NCBI RefSeq assembly: GCF_002896555.1 | Contig: NZ_MNLH01000005.1 | Location: forward strand, 1-64,000 | Direction: 5' to 3' | Length of the DNA stretch: 64,000 nucleotides | DNA from: Gardnerella coleohominis | GTDB taxonomy: Bacteria > Actinomycetota > Actinomycetes > Actinomycetales > Bifidobacteriaceae | Shown here: one piece after another, positions 27,361 through 37,018 of the stretch | How the letters are laid out: each line of letters starts with the position of its first letter | How positions within the stretch are numbered: the first letter of the stretch is position 1 | Position numbers and translations under genes: made by a program | Notes under the pieces: model-generated | What the model saw: the letters and a program-made list of their open reading frames with translations, nothing else | Told to the model about the DNA's origin: nothing | Databases searched by the model: none

Positions 27361-28413
27361 ATGGAAAATAATCAGCGTTTCTGCACGTTTGTTGACGATT
27401 ATTGTGCGTATATTTCTAACAATAAAGGTTTAAGCGCGAATACTGTTAAGTCATATTGTGTAGATATAGAACAGTTTCTTGAATGGTGCGAAAGTCATGG
27501 ATTTAATGACTTAAATAAAATTGTTACAGATGACTTGAGATTATGGATGGCTTATGAGTCGTCAAAGGTTGCGCGTTCTAGTTTAGCTAGGAAAGTAGTT
27601 GCTATTCGTGGATTTTTTGATTGGTGCGTGCATGAAAATCATATAAAATCTAATCCTTCAGAAATACTTGCAACTCCAAAAATCGCCAATGTTCTGCCAA
27701 CTGTATTAGACGAGTCGCAAGCAGAAAAGCTAATGAATAGTGTTGATGAACAAGCGAGTAAATCTTATAAAAATATAAGCGAATATTATTCTAAAAATGA
27801 TTCTGCTGATTCTGCTGATTCTGCTGATGGCGCGAGGGATATTGCTTGTGATGGTGCTTGTGATGGCGCTAGTGATAATGCATCTTCTTATTCGCCTAAA
27901 AAAGCGGCAATTGATTTGCGAAATGCAGCAATATTAGAGCTTTTATATGCAACTGGAATTCGTGTAGGAGAGCTTACTGGATTAAATTTTAAGGATATTA
28001 ATTTTGAATCTCATACTATGAAAGTTACTGGTAAAGGCAATAAGCAGCGCGTTGTTCCTTTTGGGATTCCTGCTTATAAAGCATTATTGGCTTGGATTTC
28101 TAAGGATGGTCGGGCAATTTTATTGCAAAATCCTGCTGAAATTGCGCTATTTGTTGGATCTCGCGGTAAGCGAATTGATCAACGTTTAGTAAGGCAGATT
28201 GTGCATGATGCGGCTGCTCGCGCGAATGTACCAGATATTTCTCCTCATGCTTTGCGTCACAGTGCTGCAACTCATATGCTTAACGGCGGAGCTGATTTGC
28301 GAGAAGTGCAGGAAATGTTAGGGCATTCTTCGCTTACAACTACTCAAAGATATACTCATGTTTCTATTGAGGCTTTGAAACAGCGATATTCGCAAGCTTT
28401 TCCTCGTGCATAG
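27361..28413 (+). CDS. tyrosine site-specific recombinase, XerC/XerD type
   Basis: A 350-residue recombinase from the ATG at 27361 (a GTG at 27352 is also possible). The N-terminal core-binding domain (FVDDYCAYISNNKGLSANTV) precedes the catalytic domain with Arg in ATGIRVGEL, HALRHSAATHML (His-x-x-Arg), the His in LGHSSLTTTQRYTHV and Tyr in the same motif. It resolves chromosome dimers at dif by known family role. A low-complexity insert of about 35 residues (DSADSADSADGA and CDGACDGAS) sits between the domains, where standard Xer proteins have a short linker. Whether it is XerC or XerD cannot be told. Confidence 0.85.
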   Translation: MENNQRFCTFVDDYCAYISNNKGLSANTVKSYCVDIEQFLEWCESHGFNDLNKIVTDDLRLWMAYESSKVARSSLARKVVAIRGFFDWCVHENHIKSNPSEILATPKIANVLPTVLDESQAEKLMNSVDEQASKSYKNISEYYSKNDSADSADSADGARDIACDGACDGASDNASSYSPKKAAIDLRNAAILELLYATGIRVGELTGLNFKDINFESHTMKVTGKGNKQRVVPFGIPAYKALLAWISKDGRAILLQNPAEIALFVGSRGKRIDQRLVRQIVHDAAARANVPDISPHALRHSAATHMLNGGADLREVQEMLGHSSLTTTQRYTHVSIEALKQRYSQAFPRA

Positions 28414-28683
28414 ATCATAAAAACTTCTGAATTAACATGTTTTTTACACTATCAAATTATTAATTTACATTTTTGTAATATGTTAATTCGTGTAAGAAGC
28501 CGCAAAAAACGATAGATAATATCGGAATATTTTCTTTTCTTATTCGAAAATAATATTTTGTTCGTCGATAATTTTGTAGTAAACCGAAAATTTTATATTT
28601 TCTGCATGTGCTTGCATTGTTCGTAAAAACACGTACCATTTAATTTTAATCAACGAAGAGGCCCCTTATTGGCTTTGCAATTT
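28414..28683. other. intergenic before the opp operon
   Basis: Very AT-rich, no gene. The 28620-28680 part, with gaagaggccccttattgg, probably belongs to the opp leader, because a terminator-like hairpin follows. Confidence 0.35.
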
Positions 28684-28717
28684 ATCCATCTGGCAATAAA
28701 TACTAGGTGGATTTTTT
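28684..28717 (+). terminator. terminator-like hairpin in the oppA leader
   Basis: atccatct (28684-28691) pairs with aggtggat (28705-28712, one G-T) and six T follow. It lies 88 nt before oppA and 270 nt after the recombinase gene. It could end the recombinase transcript or act as an attenuator for opp. Confidence 0.55.
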
Positions 28718-28804
28718 GTTAACGCTTGTAACTCGACTTTTCGTTTATTAATAAAATTTGGGTTTTGTCCCAAAAATTGCCTACCACACGTTAGGAGAAT
28801 AAAT

Positions 28805-30436
28805 ATGAAGAATAAGGCTTTGGCTTTTGCCGCTGCAGCCTGCTCGCTGGCCATGTTACTTGGTGGCTGCGGCTCCTCTGATTCGAAGACTGCACAGACA
28901 AACGGTGGTAAGGTTATTATTACCGTTTCTAATTCTGAGCCACAGAACGAATTAGTGCCTGGCAACATTAACGAAAATGCTGGCGCACGTCCTGCCATGT
29001 TAGTCAATTCCACATTGGTCACTTTTGATGAAAAGGGCAATGCAGTAAACGAAGATGCTGAAAGCATTACTCCAAATAATGATGCTACTCAGTACACTGT
29101 GAAGTTGAAGGAAGGCAAGAAGTTCAGCGATGGTACTCCTATTACCGCTGAAAGCTTCACCAAAGCATGGAGCTTCGTTGCAAATGCTAAGAATGCTCAG
29201 AAGTGCGCTTCCTTCTTCCAGACCATTAAGGGTTATGATGACTTGCAAAAGGGCGACACCAAGGGTGACGAACAGCTTTCCGGTTTAAAGGTTGTTGATA
29301 AGAACACCTTCACCGTTGATTTGAAGCAGTCAGATTCAGTGTTCCCAATTAAGGTTGGTTACTTGGCATTCGCTCCACTTCCAGAATCCTTCTACAAGGA
29401 TCCAAAGGCTTATGGCGAAAAGCCAGTTTCTTCTGGTCCATACTTGTTCAAGTCTTGGGATCACAACAAGCAGATTGAAGTTGTGAAGAACCCAGATTAC
29501 GATGGCCCACGTAAGGCTCAGAATGATGGTGTTACATTCAAGGTTTACACTGATGGAACTGCAGCATATCGCGATGTTCAGGCTGGTAACCTCGATATGA
29601 CTGATAACATTCCAGATACCCAAACTAGGACTTTTGAGAAGGATACTACTGTTAAGGCTTACAACCGTCCTGGCTCTGTAATTCAGCAGTTCACAATTCC
29701 TTCCAGCCTTCCACACTTCGATGTTAAGACTGAAGAAGGCCGCTTGCGTCGTCAGGCACTTTCTATGGCTATCGATCGTGCTCTTATCGTAAAGAAGATC
29801 CTCAGCTCTACCGCTTCTCCAGCAAACGAGTTCACTTCTCCTTTGACTCCAGGTTATAAGCCTGATCTTAAGGGTCACGAGAACGTAGAATTCAATGCAA
29901 AGAAAGCTAAGGAACTTTGGGCTAAGGCCGATAAGATTTCCAAGTACAACGATACTCTTACATTCTCTTACAATGCTGATGGCAATGCTAAGTCTGTGTT
30001 CGATGCTGTTGTGAATGCCCTTAAGAATAATCTTGGAATCAAGGCTGAAACTACTCCAATTCCAACCTTCCAGGAATTCCGTAACGCATGCTCTAAGCGT
30101 CAGATTAAGGGCGCATGGCGTGCAGGCTGGATGCCAGATTACCCAAGCCCAGAAAATTACTTGACTCAGGAATTTGCATCTGTTGCTGCTGATGGAAATG
30201 GTTCAAACGAAGGCGATTATAAGAATCCAAAGTTTGATGAATTGCTTACTAAGGCTGCATCTGCTAAGCCAGAAGAAGCTACTAAGCTTTATCAGCAAGC
30301 AAACGAAATCCTTCTTGCGGATCTTCCATCAATCCCATTGTTCTACTCGAACGCTAAGGCTGTGATGGTTCCTTCATTGCAAGGATTCGTAATGGATTGG
30401 CAGAATATGCCACTCTACTACCAGCTTCATAAGTAA
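28805..30436 (+). CDS. oppA: oligopeptide ABC transporter, substrate-binding lipoprotein
   Basis: A 543-residue lipoprotein: signal peptide with lipobox LLGGC (Cys 22), then a family 5 extracellular solute-binding domain (KEGKKFSDGTPITAESFTK, PVSSGPYLFKSW, the C-terminal LADLPSIPLFYSNA). It captures peptides outside the membrane for OppBCDF. Codon use is biased to AAG, GGC and TTC more than its neighbours, which fits high expression. A long hairpin follows before oppB, likely setting the ratio of binding protein to permease. Confidence 0.9.
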   Translation: MKNKALAFAAAACSLAMLLGGCGSSDSKTAQTNGGKVIITVSNSEPQNELVPGNINENAGARPAMLVNSTLVTFDEKGNAVNEDAESITPNNDATQYTVKLKEGKKFSDGTPITAESFTKAWSFVANAKNAQKCASFFQTIKGYDDLQKGDTKGDEQLSGLKVVDKNTFTVDLKQSDSVFPIKVGYLAFAPLPESFYKDPKAYGEKPVSSGPYLFKSWDHNKQIEVVKNPDYDGPRKAQNDGVTFKVYTDGTAAYRDVQAGNLDMTDNIPDTQTRTFEKDTTVKAYNRPGSVIQQFTIPSSLPHFDVKTEEGRLRRQALSMAIDRALIVKKILSSTASPANEFTSPLTPGYKPDLKGHENVEFNAKKAKELWAKADKISKYNDTLTFSYNADGNAKSVFDAVVNALKNNLGIKAETTPIPTFQEFRNACSKRQIKGAWRAGWMPDYPSPENYLTQEFASVAADGNGSNEGDYKNPKFDELLTKAASAKPEEATKLYQQANEILLADLPSIPLFYSNAKAVMVPSLQGFVMDWQNMPLYYQLHK

Positions 30437-30504
30437 AAATCTAAGATAAAAATCAAGCATCTTAGAAAAAATAAATCATAATTTAATAGCATGTAGAACG
30501 TGCG

Positions 30505-30575
30505 GCTGTCCCGGATCTCGAATTGAAATATTGAAATATTGAAATATTGAAATTGATTCGAATATTCGGGACAGC
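30505..30575 (+). terminator. long hairpin between oppA and oppB
   Basis: gctgtcccg (30505-30513) pairs with cgggacagc (30567-30575). The loop region holds four tandem tattgaaa units and inner cgaat/attcg pairs. No long T run follows, so it may be an RNA-stabilising or partial terminator structure. Confidence 0.6.
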
Positions 30576-30701
30576 AATTTGCGTTTTGTATGTTCTAGTA
30601 TGGGGTACAAGCAGATTAGTGAAGTTGGGCGTAGTAGTCTGCAAAAGTTTATTAAAAATTTTAATTAAGGTTTTAATTAAAAAATAAGTAAGGAGAAACC
30701 A

Positions 30702-31628
30702 ATGGGTAAATACATTCTGCGACGCATTTTGCAGATGATTCCTGTTATTCTCGGCACAACTTTACTGGTTTACGCTTTAGTCTTTGCTTTGCCTGGAGAC
30801 CCGGTAAAAGCAATGTTCGGCGAAAAACCAGTTAATCCTGCTGTTGCTGCGCATATACGCGCTGAGTATAACTTGGATAAACCATTTATTATTCAATATT
30901 TAATATTCTTAAAGAATGCTCTTACCCTTGATTTCGGTCATACTTTTTCGGGTCAGCCTGTAATTGACGAAATTGGTCGTGCATTCCCAGTTACGATCAA
31001 GCTCGCTATTATGGCATTCGCTTTCGAAACATTATTCGGTATTACTTTCGGAATTATCTCCGGTTTGAAAAAAGGAAAGTGGTACGATAGCGTAATTCTT
31101 GTTGTCTCGCTTCTTCTTATTTCTGTTCCAACCTTTGTTACAGGTTATGTTTCGCAATACTTATTCGGTGTTAAATGGCGCATATTACCAGTTACAGCTA
31201 GTAACAATCCTGGATTCTTAGATTTGCTTCTTCCAGCAATGGTTCTTGGATCTGTTTCAATGGCATATATTATTCGACTTACTAGGTCTGAAATCTCTTC
31301 GAATATATCCTTAGATTATGTGCGTACTGCTCGTGCTAAAGGCTTAAAAGAAAGTGTTGTTGTTATTAGACACATTCTTCGTAATTCCTTAATCCCTGTT
31401 GTTACATTCCTTGGTCAGGATTTGGGCGCTCTTATGGGCGGCGCAATGATTTCTGAAAGAATCTTTAACATTCAAGGTGTTGGATTGCTTACATTCAATG
31501 GCATTTTTAAGGGTGAAGGCAATCTTGTTGTTTCTGTAGTTACACTTCTTATGCTTATTTTTGTTGTGAGCAATTTGTTGGTTGATATATTGTACGCGGC
31601 TCTTGATCCGCGAATTCGTTACGAGTAG
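30702..31628 (+). CDS. oppB: oligopeptide ABC transporter permease OppB
   Basis: A 308-residue membrane protein with six helices. The OppB signature is seen: an N-terminal YILRRILQMIPVILGTTLLV helix, FALPGDPVKAMFG and the EAA loop RTARAKGLKESVVVIRHILR that contacts the ATPase. The start follows aaggaga. It is the second gene of the opp operon. Confidence 0.92.
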   Translation: MGKYILRRILQMIPVILGTTLLVYALVFALPGDPVKAMFGEKPVNPAVAAHIRAEYNLDKPFIIQYLIFLKNALTLDFGHTFSGQPVIDEIGRAFPVTIKLAIMAFAFETLFGITFGIISGLKKGKWYDSVILVVSLLLISVPTFVTGYVSQYLFGVKWRILPVTASNNPGFLDLLLPAMVLGSVSMAYIIRLTRSEISSNISLDYVRTARAKGLKESVVVIRHILRNSLIPVVTFLGQDLGALMGGAMISERIFNIQGVGLLTFNGIFKGEGNLVVSVVTLLMLIFVVSNLLVDILYAALDPRIRYE

Positions 31629-31641
31629 TGGAGCATTAATT

Positions 31642-32634
31642 ATGGAAAATAATTTAGAAAAAAATTTGGCTGTAAATGCTTCTGTAAAATACGAAACATT
31701 GCCTGGACAAGAGCATTACGTTGCTCCTCTTAGTGAAACTCCTTTGAAAGAAGTTGATTCCGTAGATGAATCTGCTCCTGCTACAAGTATGTGGGCTGAT
31801 GCTTGGCGTACATTGCGTAGAAATCCTTTGTTTATAATTTCTTCAATTGTTATTGCAATTATTTTCGTTATTGCGCTTTTCCCAAGCGCTTTCACTAAAG
31901 CTGATCCTAATAAGTGTTTAACGGAACTTGCTTTGGATCCTGCATCTGGCTCTAGTATATTTGGATTTAATTCGCAAGGCTGTGATACATACGCACGAGT
32001 TATATACGGAACTCGCACTTCTGTAAGTGTTGGCTTGTTAGCAACAATCTTAGTTGTAATAGTCGGCTCATTAATTGGCGCATTAGCTGGTTTCTTTGGC
32101 GGATGGATTGATGCAGTTCTTAGCCGTATCACCGATATCTTCTTAGCTTTGCCAATGCTTCTCGGAGCTATTGTAATTTTGCAAATGTTCCGTACTTCTA
32201 AGTCAATCTGGAAAATAGTACTTGTAATGGTACTTTTTGGTTGGGTTGGTGTAGCTCGAATTGCAAGAAGTGCCGTTATGGAGTCAAAGAATCTTGAGTT
32301 TAATACTGCTTCTACGGCTTTAGGTTCAACTCCAATACGTAATCTTTTCCGTCATATTATTCCAAATTCTCTAGCTCCAATCATTGTTGTTGGTACAACT
32401 TCGCTTGGCTCTTACATTGTTTTGGAAGCAACTTTAAGCTTCTTAGGAATAGGTTTGCCAACAACAACAGTTAGCTGGGGCGGAGATATTTCTGATGCTG
32501 CTCATGACGCTCTTAGTACAAATCCAGAAGTTTTGTTGTATCCATCTGCAGCACTTGCTATTACAGTACTCGCTTTCATTATGATGGGTGACGCTGTTAA
32601 GGATGCATTGGATCCAAAGAGCCGCAAGGCGTGA
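31642..32634 (+). CDS. oppC: oligopeptide ABC transporter permease OppC
   Basis: A 330-residue membrane protein; the ATG at 31642 lies 13 nt after oppB. An N-terminal soluble stretch of about 60 residues precedes the first helix (PLFIISSIVIAIIFVIALFP). The EAA-type loop (FNTASTALGSTPIRNLFRHI) and the C-terminal VSWGGDISDAAHDAL are typical for OppC. It forms the channel with OppB. Confidence 0.92.
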   Translation: MENNLEKNLAVNASVKYETLPGQEHYVAPLSETPLKEVDSVDESAPATSMWADAWRTLRRNPLFIISSIVIAIIFVIALFPSAFTKADPNKCLTELALDPASGSSIFGFNSQGCDTYARVIYGTRTSVSVGLLATILVVIVGSLIGALAGFFGGWIDAVLSRITDIFLALPMLLGAIVILQMFRTSKSIWKIVLVMVLFGWVGVARIARSAVMESKNLEFNTASTALGSTPIRNLFRHIIPNSLAPIIVVGTTSLGSYIVLEATLSFLGIGLPTTTVSWGGDISDAAHDALSTNPEVLLYPSAALAITVLAFIMMGDAVKDALDPKSRKA

Positions 32635-32659
32635 AATCATCGTGAAGGAATAGAAACTC

Positions 32660-34684
32660 ATGAATACTACACGTAAAGATGTAAACATTCGCGCCATGCA
32701 ATTAGAGCAAGGCCCTTTGTTGGAAGTTAAAAATCTTCAAGTTGATTTCACAACAGATTCCAAAAAAGCTGTTCACGCCGTTCAAGACGTAAGCTTCTGT
32801 GTTTATCCAGGGCAGTGGGTTGCAATCGTGGGCGAATCTGGTTCAGGAAAGTCAACTTCTGCAATGGCTGTTCTTGGTTTGCTTCCTGGGACAGGTCACG
32901 TTACTGGTGGATCTATAAAGCTTAAAGGCAAAGAAATAAGCAATCTAAAGCCAAAAGAATATGCAGCTTTGCGCGGTAATGCTATGGGCTTAGTGCCGCA
33001 AGATCCTATGAGCAACTTGAACCCTGTGTGGCGTATTGGTACACAAGTTAAAGAAGCATTAATTGCAAATGGAGTTGATGTTAATCACGAGAAGCGTTCC
33101 TCATTAGCTGAGGCACTTGCTGGTGACGCAGTTCAAGTCAAAAACAATGATGACGAAACATTCCTCGGCTCTAAAGAGCTTCCTGAACTTATGAAAGTTG
33201 CTGCAGGAGCTTTGAAGGAAGTTGGACTTGAAGGTCGTAGCAATCCTGCAAAGTTCAGAGAAGCCATGGAATACTACAAAAAAGAGTGGGTTCCTGGTTC
33301 TGAAACTCGCTGGCGTGTGGCTGACGATTTAATCAAGTATGGCGTGAATGACGATAAAGCTTGGGAAATTGCCAAAAAGTATGTTGTTGGCGCAACTATT
33401 GAAGATCGTATTGCAGGTTTGCTTGATGAGGCTGGTTTGCCAGATGCAGCAACTCGTGCGCGTCAGTTCCCACACGAGTTTTCTGGCGGTATGCGTCAGC
33501 GTGCTTTGATTTCTATTGGTTTGGCTTGCCGCCCAGATTTGCTTATTGCAGATGAGCCAACTTCCGCTTTGGATGTTACTGTTCAAAAGCGTATTCTTGA
33601 CCACTTGCATACGCTTACAGATTCGCTCGGTACTTCTGTACTGTTTATTACTCACGACTTAGGCTTGGCTGCAGCTCGCGCGCAGCACGTTGTGGTTATG
33701 TATAAGGGTCGCGTTGTTGAATCTGGTCCATCTTTGGAAGTTTTGCAGCATCCTCAGCATCCTTATACAAAGCGACTTGTTGCCGCAGCTCCATCTTTGG
33801 CATCTCAACGCATTATTTCTGTTAAAGAACGCGGCGGTAATGTCGATAACTTGCTTGAGCATCACGTAGTAGGTGAGCAAACTCTTGAAAAGAGTGAGCA
33901 TATTATTACTGTGAATAACTTAACTCGTGAGTTTAGGCTTCCGCGTAATAAGGTACTGTTCAAAGCTGTGAATAATGTTTCATTCTCCGTTAAGCGCGGA
34001 ACAACTTTGGCAATTGTGGGTGAGTCTGGTTCCGGTAAATCTACTGTTGCAAATATGGTTTTGCGTTTGCTTAAGCCGACAAGTGGAACAGTGACTTACG
34101 AGGGCAAGGATATTGCTAACTTGAAGGGTGTGGATTTGCTTAATTTCCGCCGTCACGTACAGCCAGTATTCCAGAATCCTTATGGATCTCTTGATCCTAT
34201 GTATTCTATCTACCGTTCTATTGAAGAGCCTTTGAGAATTCATAAGATTGGCGATAAGAAGAGTAGACAGAATCGAGTTCGCGAGCTTTTAGATATGGTT
34301 CAAATGCCTGCTTCTGTTATGACTCGCTTCCCGAATGAGCTTTCAGGCGGTCAGCGTCAGCGTATTGCAATTGCGCGAGCTATGGCTTTGAATCCTGACG
34401 TAATTGTTTGCGATGAAGCTGTATCCGCTTTGGATGTGCTTGTGCAGGATCAGGTTTTGCGTTTGCTTAACGACTTGCAAGCCGAGCGTGGTTTGAGTTA
34501 TTTGTTCATTACTCACGATTTGGCTGTGGTTCGTCAGATTGCAGACGAAGTTGTTGTTATGCAGCACGGAAGACTTGTTGAACATGCAACTACAGACGAA
34601 GTGTTTGATCATCCGCGAATGGCATACACTCGTGATTTGCTCGATGCAATTCCAGGTAGAAACTTGGAGCTTGGCTTGGACTAG
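32660..34684 (+). CDS. oppDF: fused oligopeptide ABC transporter ATPase (OppD-OppF)
   Basis: A 674-residue protein with two ABC domains in one chain. The first has Walker A GESGSGKST at 58-66, signature FSGGMRQRALIS and Walker B LLIADEPTSALD. The second has Walker A GESGSGKST from about 454, signature LSGGQRQRIAIA and VIVCDEAVSALD. In most bacteria OppD and OppF are separate genes; fusions are common in actinobacteria. An insert of about 100 residues in the first domain (VDVNHEKRSSLAEALAGDAV and following) lengthens it. Both nucleotide sites look complete. It powers peptide import. Confidence 0.92.
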   Translation: MNTTRKDVNIRAMQLEQGPLLEVKNLQVDFTTDSKKAVHAVQDVSFCVYPGQWVAIVGESGSGKSTSAMAVLGLLPGTGHVTGGSIKLKGKEISNLKPKEYAALRGNAMGLVPQDPMSNLNPVWRIGTQVKEALIANGVDVNHEKRSSLAEALAGDAVQVKNNDDETFLGSKELPELMKVAAGALKEVGLEGRSNPAKFREAMEYYKKEWVPGSETRWRVADDLIKYGVNDDKAWEIAKKYVVGATIEDRIAGLLDEAGLPDAATRARQFPHEFSGGMRQRALISIGLACRPDLLIADEPTSALDVTVQKRILDHLHTLTDSLGTSVLFITHDLGLAAARAQHVVVMYKGRVVESGPSLEVLQHPQHPYTKRLVAAAPSLASQRIISVKERGGNVDNLLEHHVVGEQTLEKSEHIITVNNLTREFRLPRNKVLFKAVNNVSFSVKRGTTLAIVGESGSGKSTVANMVLRLLKPTSGTVTYEGKDIANLKGVDLLNFRRHVQPVFQNPYGSLDPMYSIYRSIEEPLRIHKIGDKKSRQNRVRELLDMVQMPASVMTRFPNELSGGQRQRIAIARAMALNPDVIVCDEAVSALDVLVQDQVLRLLNDLQAERGLSYLFITHDLAVVRQIADEVVVMQHGRLVEHATTDEVFDHPRMAYTRDLLDAIPGRNLELGLD

Positions 34685-34759
34685 TTGCAAGCTGGTTTAT
34701 GAGCCTTAAAACTAGCGTCTTATAAACTATAAATTTAAAATAAATTTAAATTTAAAATG

Positions 34760-34797
34760 AAGGTGTAGGAGTCAAAACTTCTGCACCTTTATTTTTG
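34760..34797 (+). terminator. terminator of the opp operon
   Basis: aaggtgtaggag pairs with cttctgcacctt (one mismatch), followed by tattttt. Confidence 0.8.
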
Positions 34798-34841
34798 TGT
34801 AATGGTGCTGTTTGTGTTGTGCGCATATTAGAGTTGATTAC

Positions 34842-35708
34842 ATGATTACAATTACGACTTCGAATTTAAATGGTATTCGTGCAGCTGAGCGCAAAGGTAT
34901 GCTTGACTGGTCTGATGCGCATACTCCAGACGTGTGGTGTATGCAAGAAGTGCGCGCTCCGCAGGATGCAATCGACCCAATCATGACAAAAATTGAAATG
35001 GGATATCGCGCGTCTGAAAATATCGCAAATCCTATAGAAAACGATAATTTTACCTATACAAATGAAGTTTGCCGTGTAAAAGGTCGAGCTGGAGTAGCTT
35101 TAGTTACGTCTCTTCCTGTAGTTGAAAAACGCTACGGTTTGCCCGGATTAAGCGAGGATGTTGATTCTGGGCGATGGGTTGAAACTGACGTGCGTACCCC
35201 TGAAGGGTATGAAATCACTATTGCCTCTGTGTATGTTCATGCTGGGAACGTGGACGATCCGCAAAAAATGCAACAAAAATTCCGATTCTTAGACACAATG
35301 CTTATACGTTTGGGGGAGCTTCGAGACTCTGCGGCAAGTGGCGGAAATCAGGCGATTTTGTGCGGCGATTTTAATATTGCTCATACGCCGTTAGATATTA
35401 AAAATGCTAAGGCTAATGAAAATAGCGCAGGATTCTTACCAGAGGAACGCGCGTATATCGATCGCTGGATTAACGAGTACGAGTTTGTTGACGTTATGCG
35501 CATGCTTGCAGGAGATATTCAAGGACCGTACACTTGGTGGAGTCAGCGCGGTAAAGCCTTCGATAATAACGTTGGCTGGAGATTAGACTACCAGTTCGCA
35601 ACTCCTGAAATTGCGGAAAGCGCTCGCGGATTTGTAATCGATCGTGCTGAAAGCTATGATGCGCGATGGTCTGATCACGCTCCGTTAAGTATAAAGTATG
35701 ACGTGTGA
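34842..35708 (+). CDS. xth: exodeoxyribonuclease III
   Basis: A 288-residue EEP-fold nuclease from the ATG at 34842 (an upstream in-frame GTG lacks family similarity). Active-site parts: SNLNGIRAA, CMQEVRAP (catalytic Glu), GDFNIAHTPLDI (Asp and Asn), WRLDYQFATPE and the terminal WSDHAPLSIKYDV (Asp-His). It removes 3' blocks and cuts AP sites in base-excision repair. Single gene. Confidence 0.9.
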   Translation: MITITTSNLNGIRAAERKGMLDWSDAHTPDVWCMQEVRAPQDAIDPIMTKIEMGYRASENIANPIENDNFTYTNEVCRVKGRAGVALVTSLPVVEKRYGLPGLSEDVDSGRWVETDVRTPEGYEITIASVYVHAGNVDDPQKMQQKFRFLDTMLIRLGELRDSAASGGNQAILCGDFNIAHTPLDIKNAKANENSAGFLPEERAYIDRWINEYEFVDVMRMLAGDIQGPYTWWSQRGKAFDNNVGWRLDYQFATPEIAESARGFVIDRAESYDARWSDHAPLSIKYDV

Positions 35709-35901
35709 TGCGTTAAGTGTGAATCGTAAGAATTAATCTGCATAATGTGAAATAACTAAGTAATCGCATGCGTATATGTATGTAGCGTTTGCTCAAATTT
35801 TTCAGTGCTTTGCTTGTGATATTCTAGTGAAGTTAAGCAATTTACAATAATCAATAGTGTATTGCTTATTGTTGAGTTGTAATTATAAGAAACGAGGAAT
35901 A

Positions 35902-36849
35902 ATGGGCTGGTTTGGTTTTAAGCGCGGATCTCATGTTGCTAGCGCAAAGTCCACTAAGGAAGTGGCGGAATCGCGTAAAGAACAGCAAGATTTAAATCCT
36001 GAAGAAGATAATTTTAATAAAATCAACGATTATTTAGATTCTTTAAAAAATTCTGATAATTCAACGAATGAAAATAATGGTTTGAATGAAATTAATCATG
36101 GTCCTTGGGATATAAGCGACGAAAACGTGCCAGACTATAGCAATTACTTAGATTTAGGTGCTTTCTATCTTCCATTCCTTCAAGGTATTTCATTGCGATT
36201 AAAAAAGCACAGTGAAACAAATCAAGTAATTGGCGCAATAGCTACATACGGATCTTCAAGCGTAGAAATAGAAGCATTTGCTGCACCTAAATCTACTGGA
36301 ATTTGGGATGAAGTTCGTAAAGAACTATTGGAAAATAATAATGAAATCACTGAAACTGACGGTGTTTTTGGTAAAGAATTGCTTTTGCCTGTACAGATTG
36401 AAGGAAAAACAATACAAACCAGATTTGTTGGCGTGGATGGTGTTCGTTGGATGATTCGCGGAGTATTTTCTGGAACGGCAGCAGACGCATCAATGAAAGA
36501 TAGCGATGAAACAGTAGCTCTTAATAAATGGTTCGCTTCAATTGTTGTAGATAGAGGTGAAGAACCAATGGCTCCGCGTGATTTTATTCCTATGCATGAG
36601 CCGACAATTGCTAAAAATAGTGATGAAAATGAAGATGCTTCAGGAGTTTCTGAGGCAAATGCTGGAGCAGAAAGCTCTAAGACGGATGCGTCTGCGGATT
36701 CGTCTGCGGATTCGAATTCTGCGGATTCGAATGAAGATAATTCTGCGGAGTCTGCTCTTAAGCGTGACAATAGGCCGTTGGGTTATGATCAGCAAGTAGA
36801 AGTAAAAACAACTCTCACTCGCGGACCGATGTTCTCTGAAGTTCGATAG
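35902..36849 (+). CDS. DUF3710 protein
   Basis: A 315-residue actinobacterial protein of unknown function. The ATG at 35902 (MGWFGFKRG) follows gaggaa. The DUF3710 core spans about 65-235: GPWDISDENVPDYSNYLDLG, then VDGVRWMIRGVF. The C-terminal 80 residues are low-complexity (DSNSADSNEDNSAESA), ending in the family-typical LTRGPMFSEVR. It is followed by DUF3159 and the RNA methyltransferase, a conserved actinobacterial order. Confidence 0.8.
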   Translation: MGWFGFKRGSHVASAKSTKEVAESRKEQQDLNPEEDNFNKINDYLDSLKNSDNSTNENNGLNEINHGPWDISDENVPDYSNYLDLGAFYLPFLQGISLRLKKHSETNQVIGAIATYGSSSVEIEAFAAPKSTGIWDEVRKELLENNNEITETDGVFGKELLLPVQIEGKTIQTRFVGVDGVRWMIRGVFSGTAADASMKDSDETVALNKWFASIVVDRGEEPMAPRDFIPMHEPTIAKNSDENEDASGVSEANAGAESSKTDASADSSADSNSADSNEDNSAESALKRDNRPLGYDQQVEVKTTLTRGPMFSEVR

Positions 36850-36932
36850 TGAAATCTGTGAAAGCTGGTAGTGAAAACTGTGAAAGCTGGCAGTGAAAGC
36901 CGATAGTGAAATCTGTGAAAGCTGGCAGTAAG
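36850..36932. repeat. tandem repeats, unit about 21 nt
   Basis: Units based on agtgaaatctgtgaaagctgg are repeated with small changes right after the DUF3710 stop. They are followed by catatagt/catttagtt repeats up to 37000. Confidence 0.7.
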
Positions 36933-37018
36933 CCCATATAGTAAGTCCATTTAGTTAAGACATTTAGTTAAACCATATAGTTAAAACCATATAGTAAAAG
37001 GCAGCAAAGGATTTCGTC

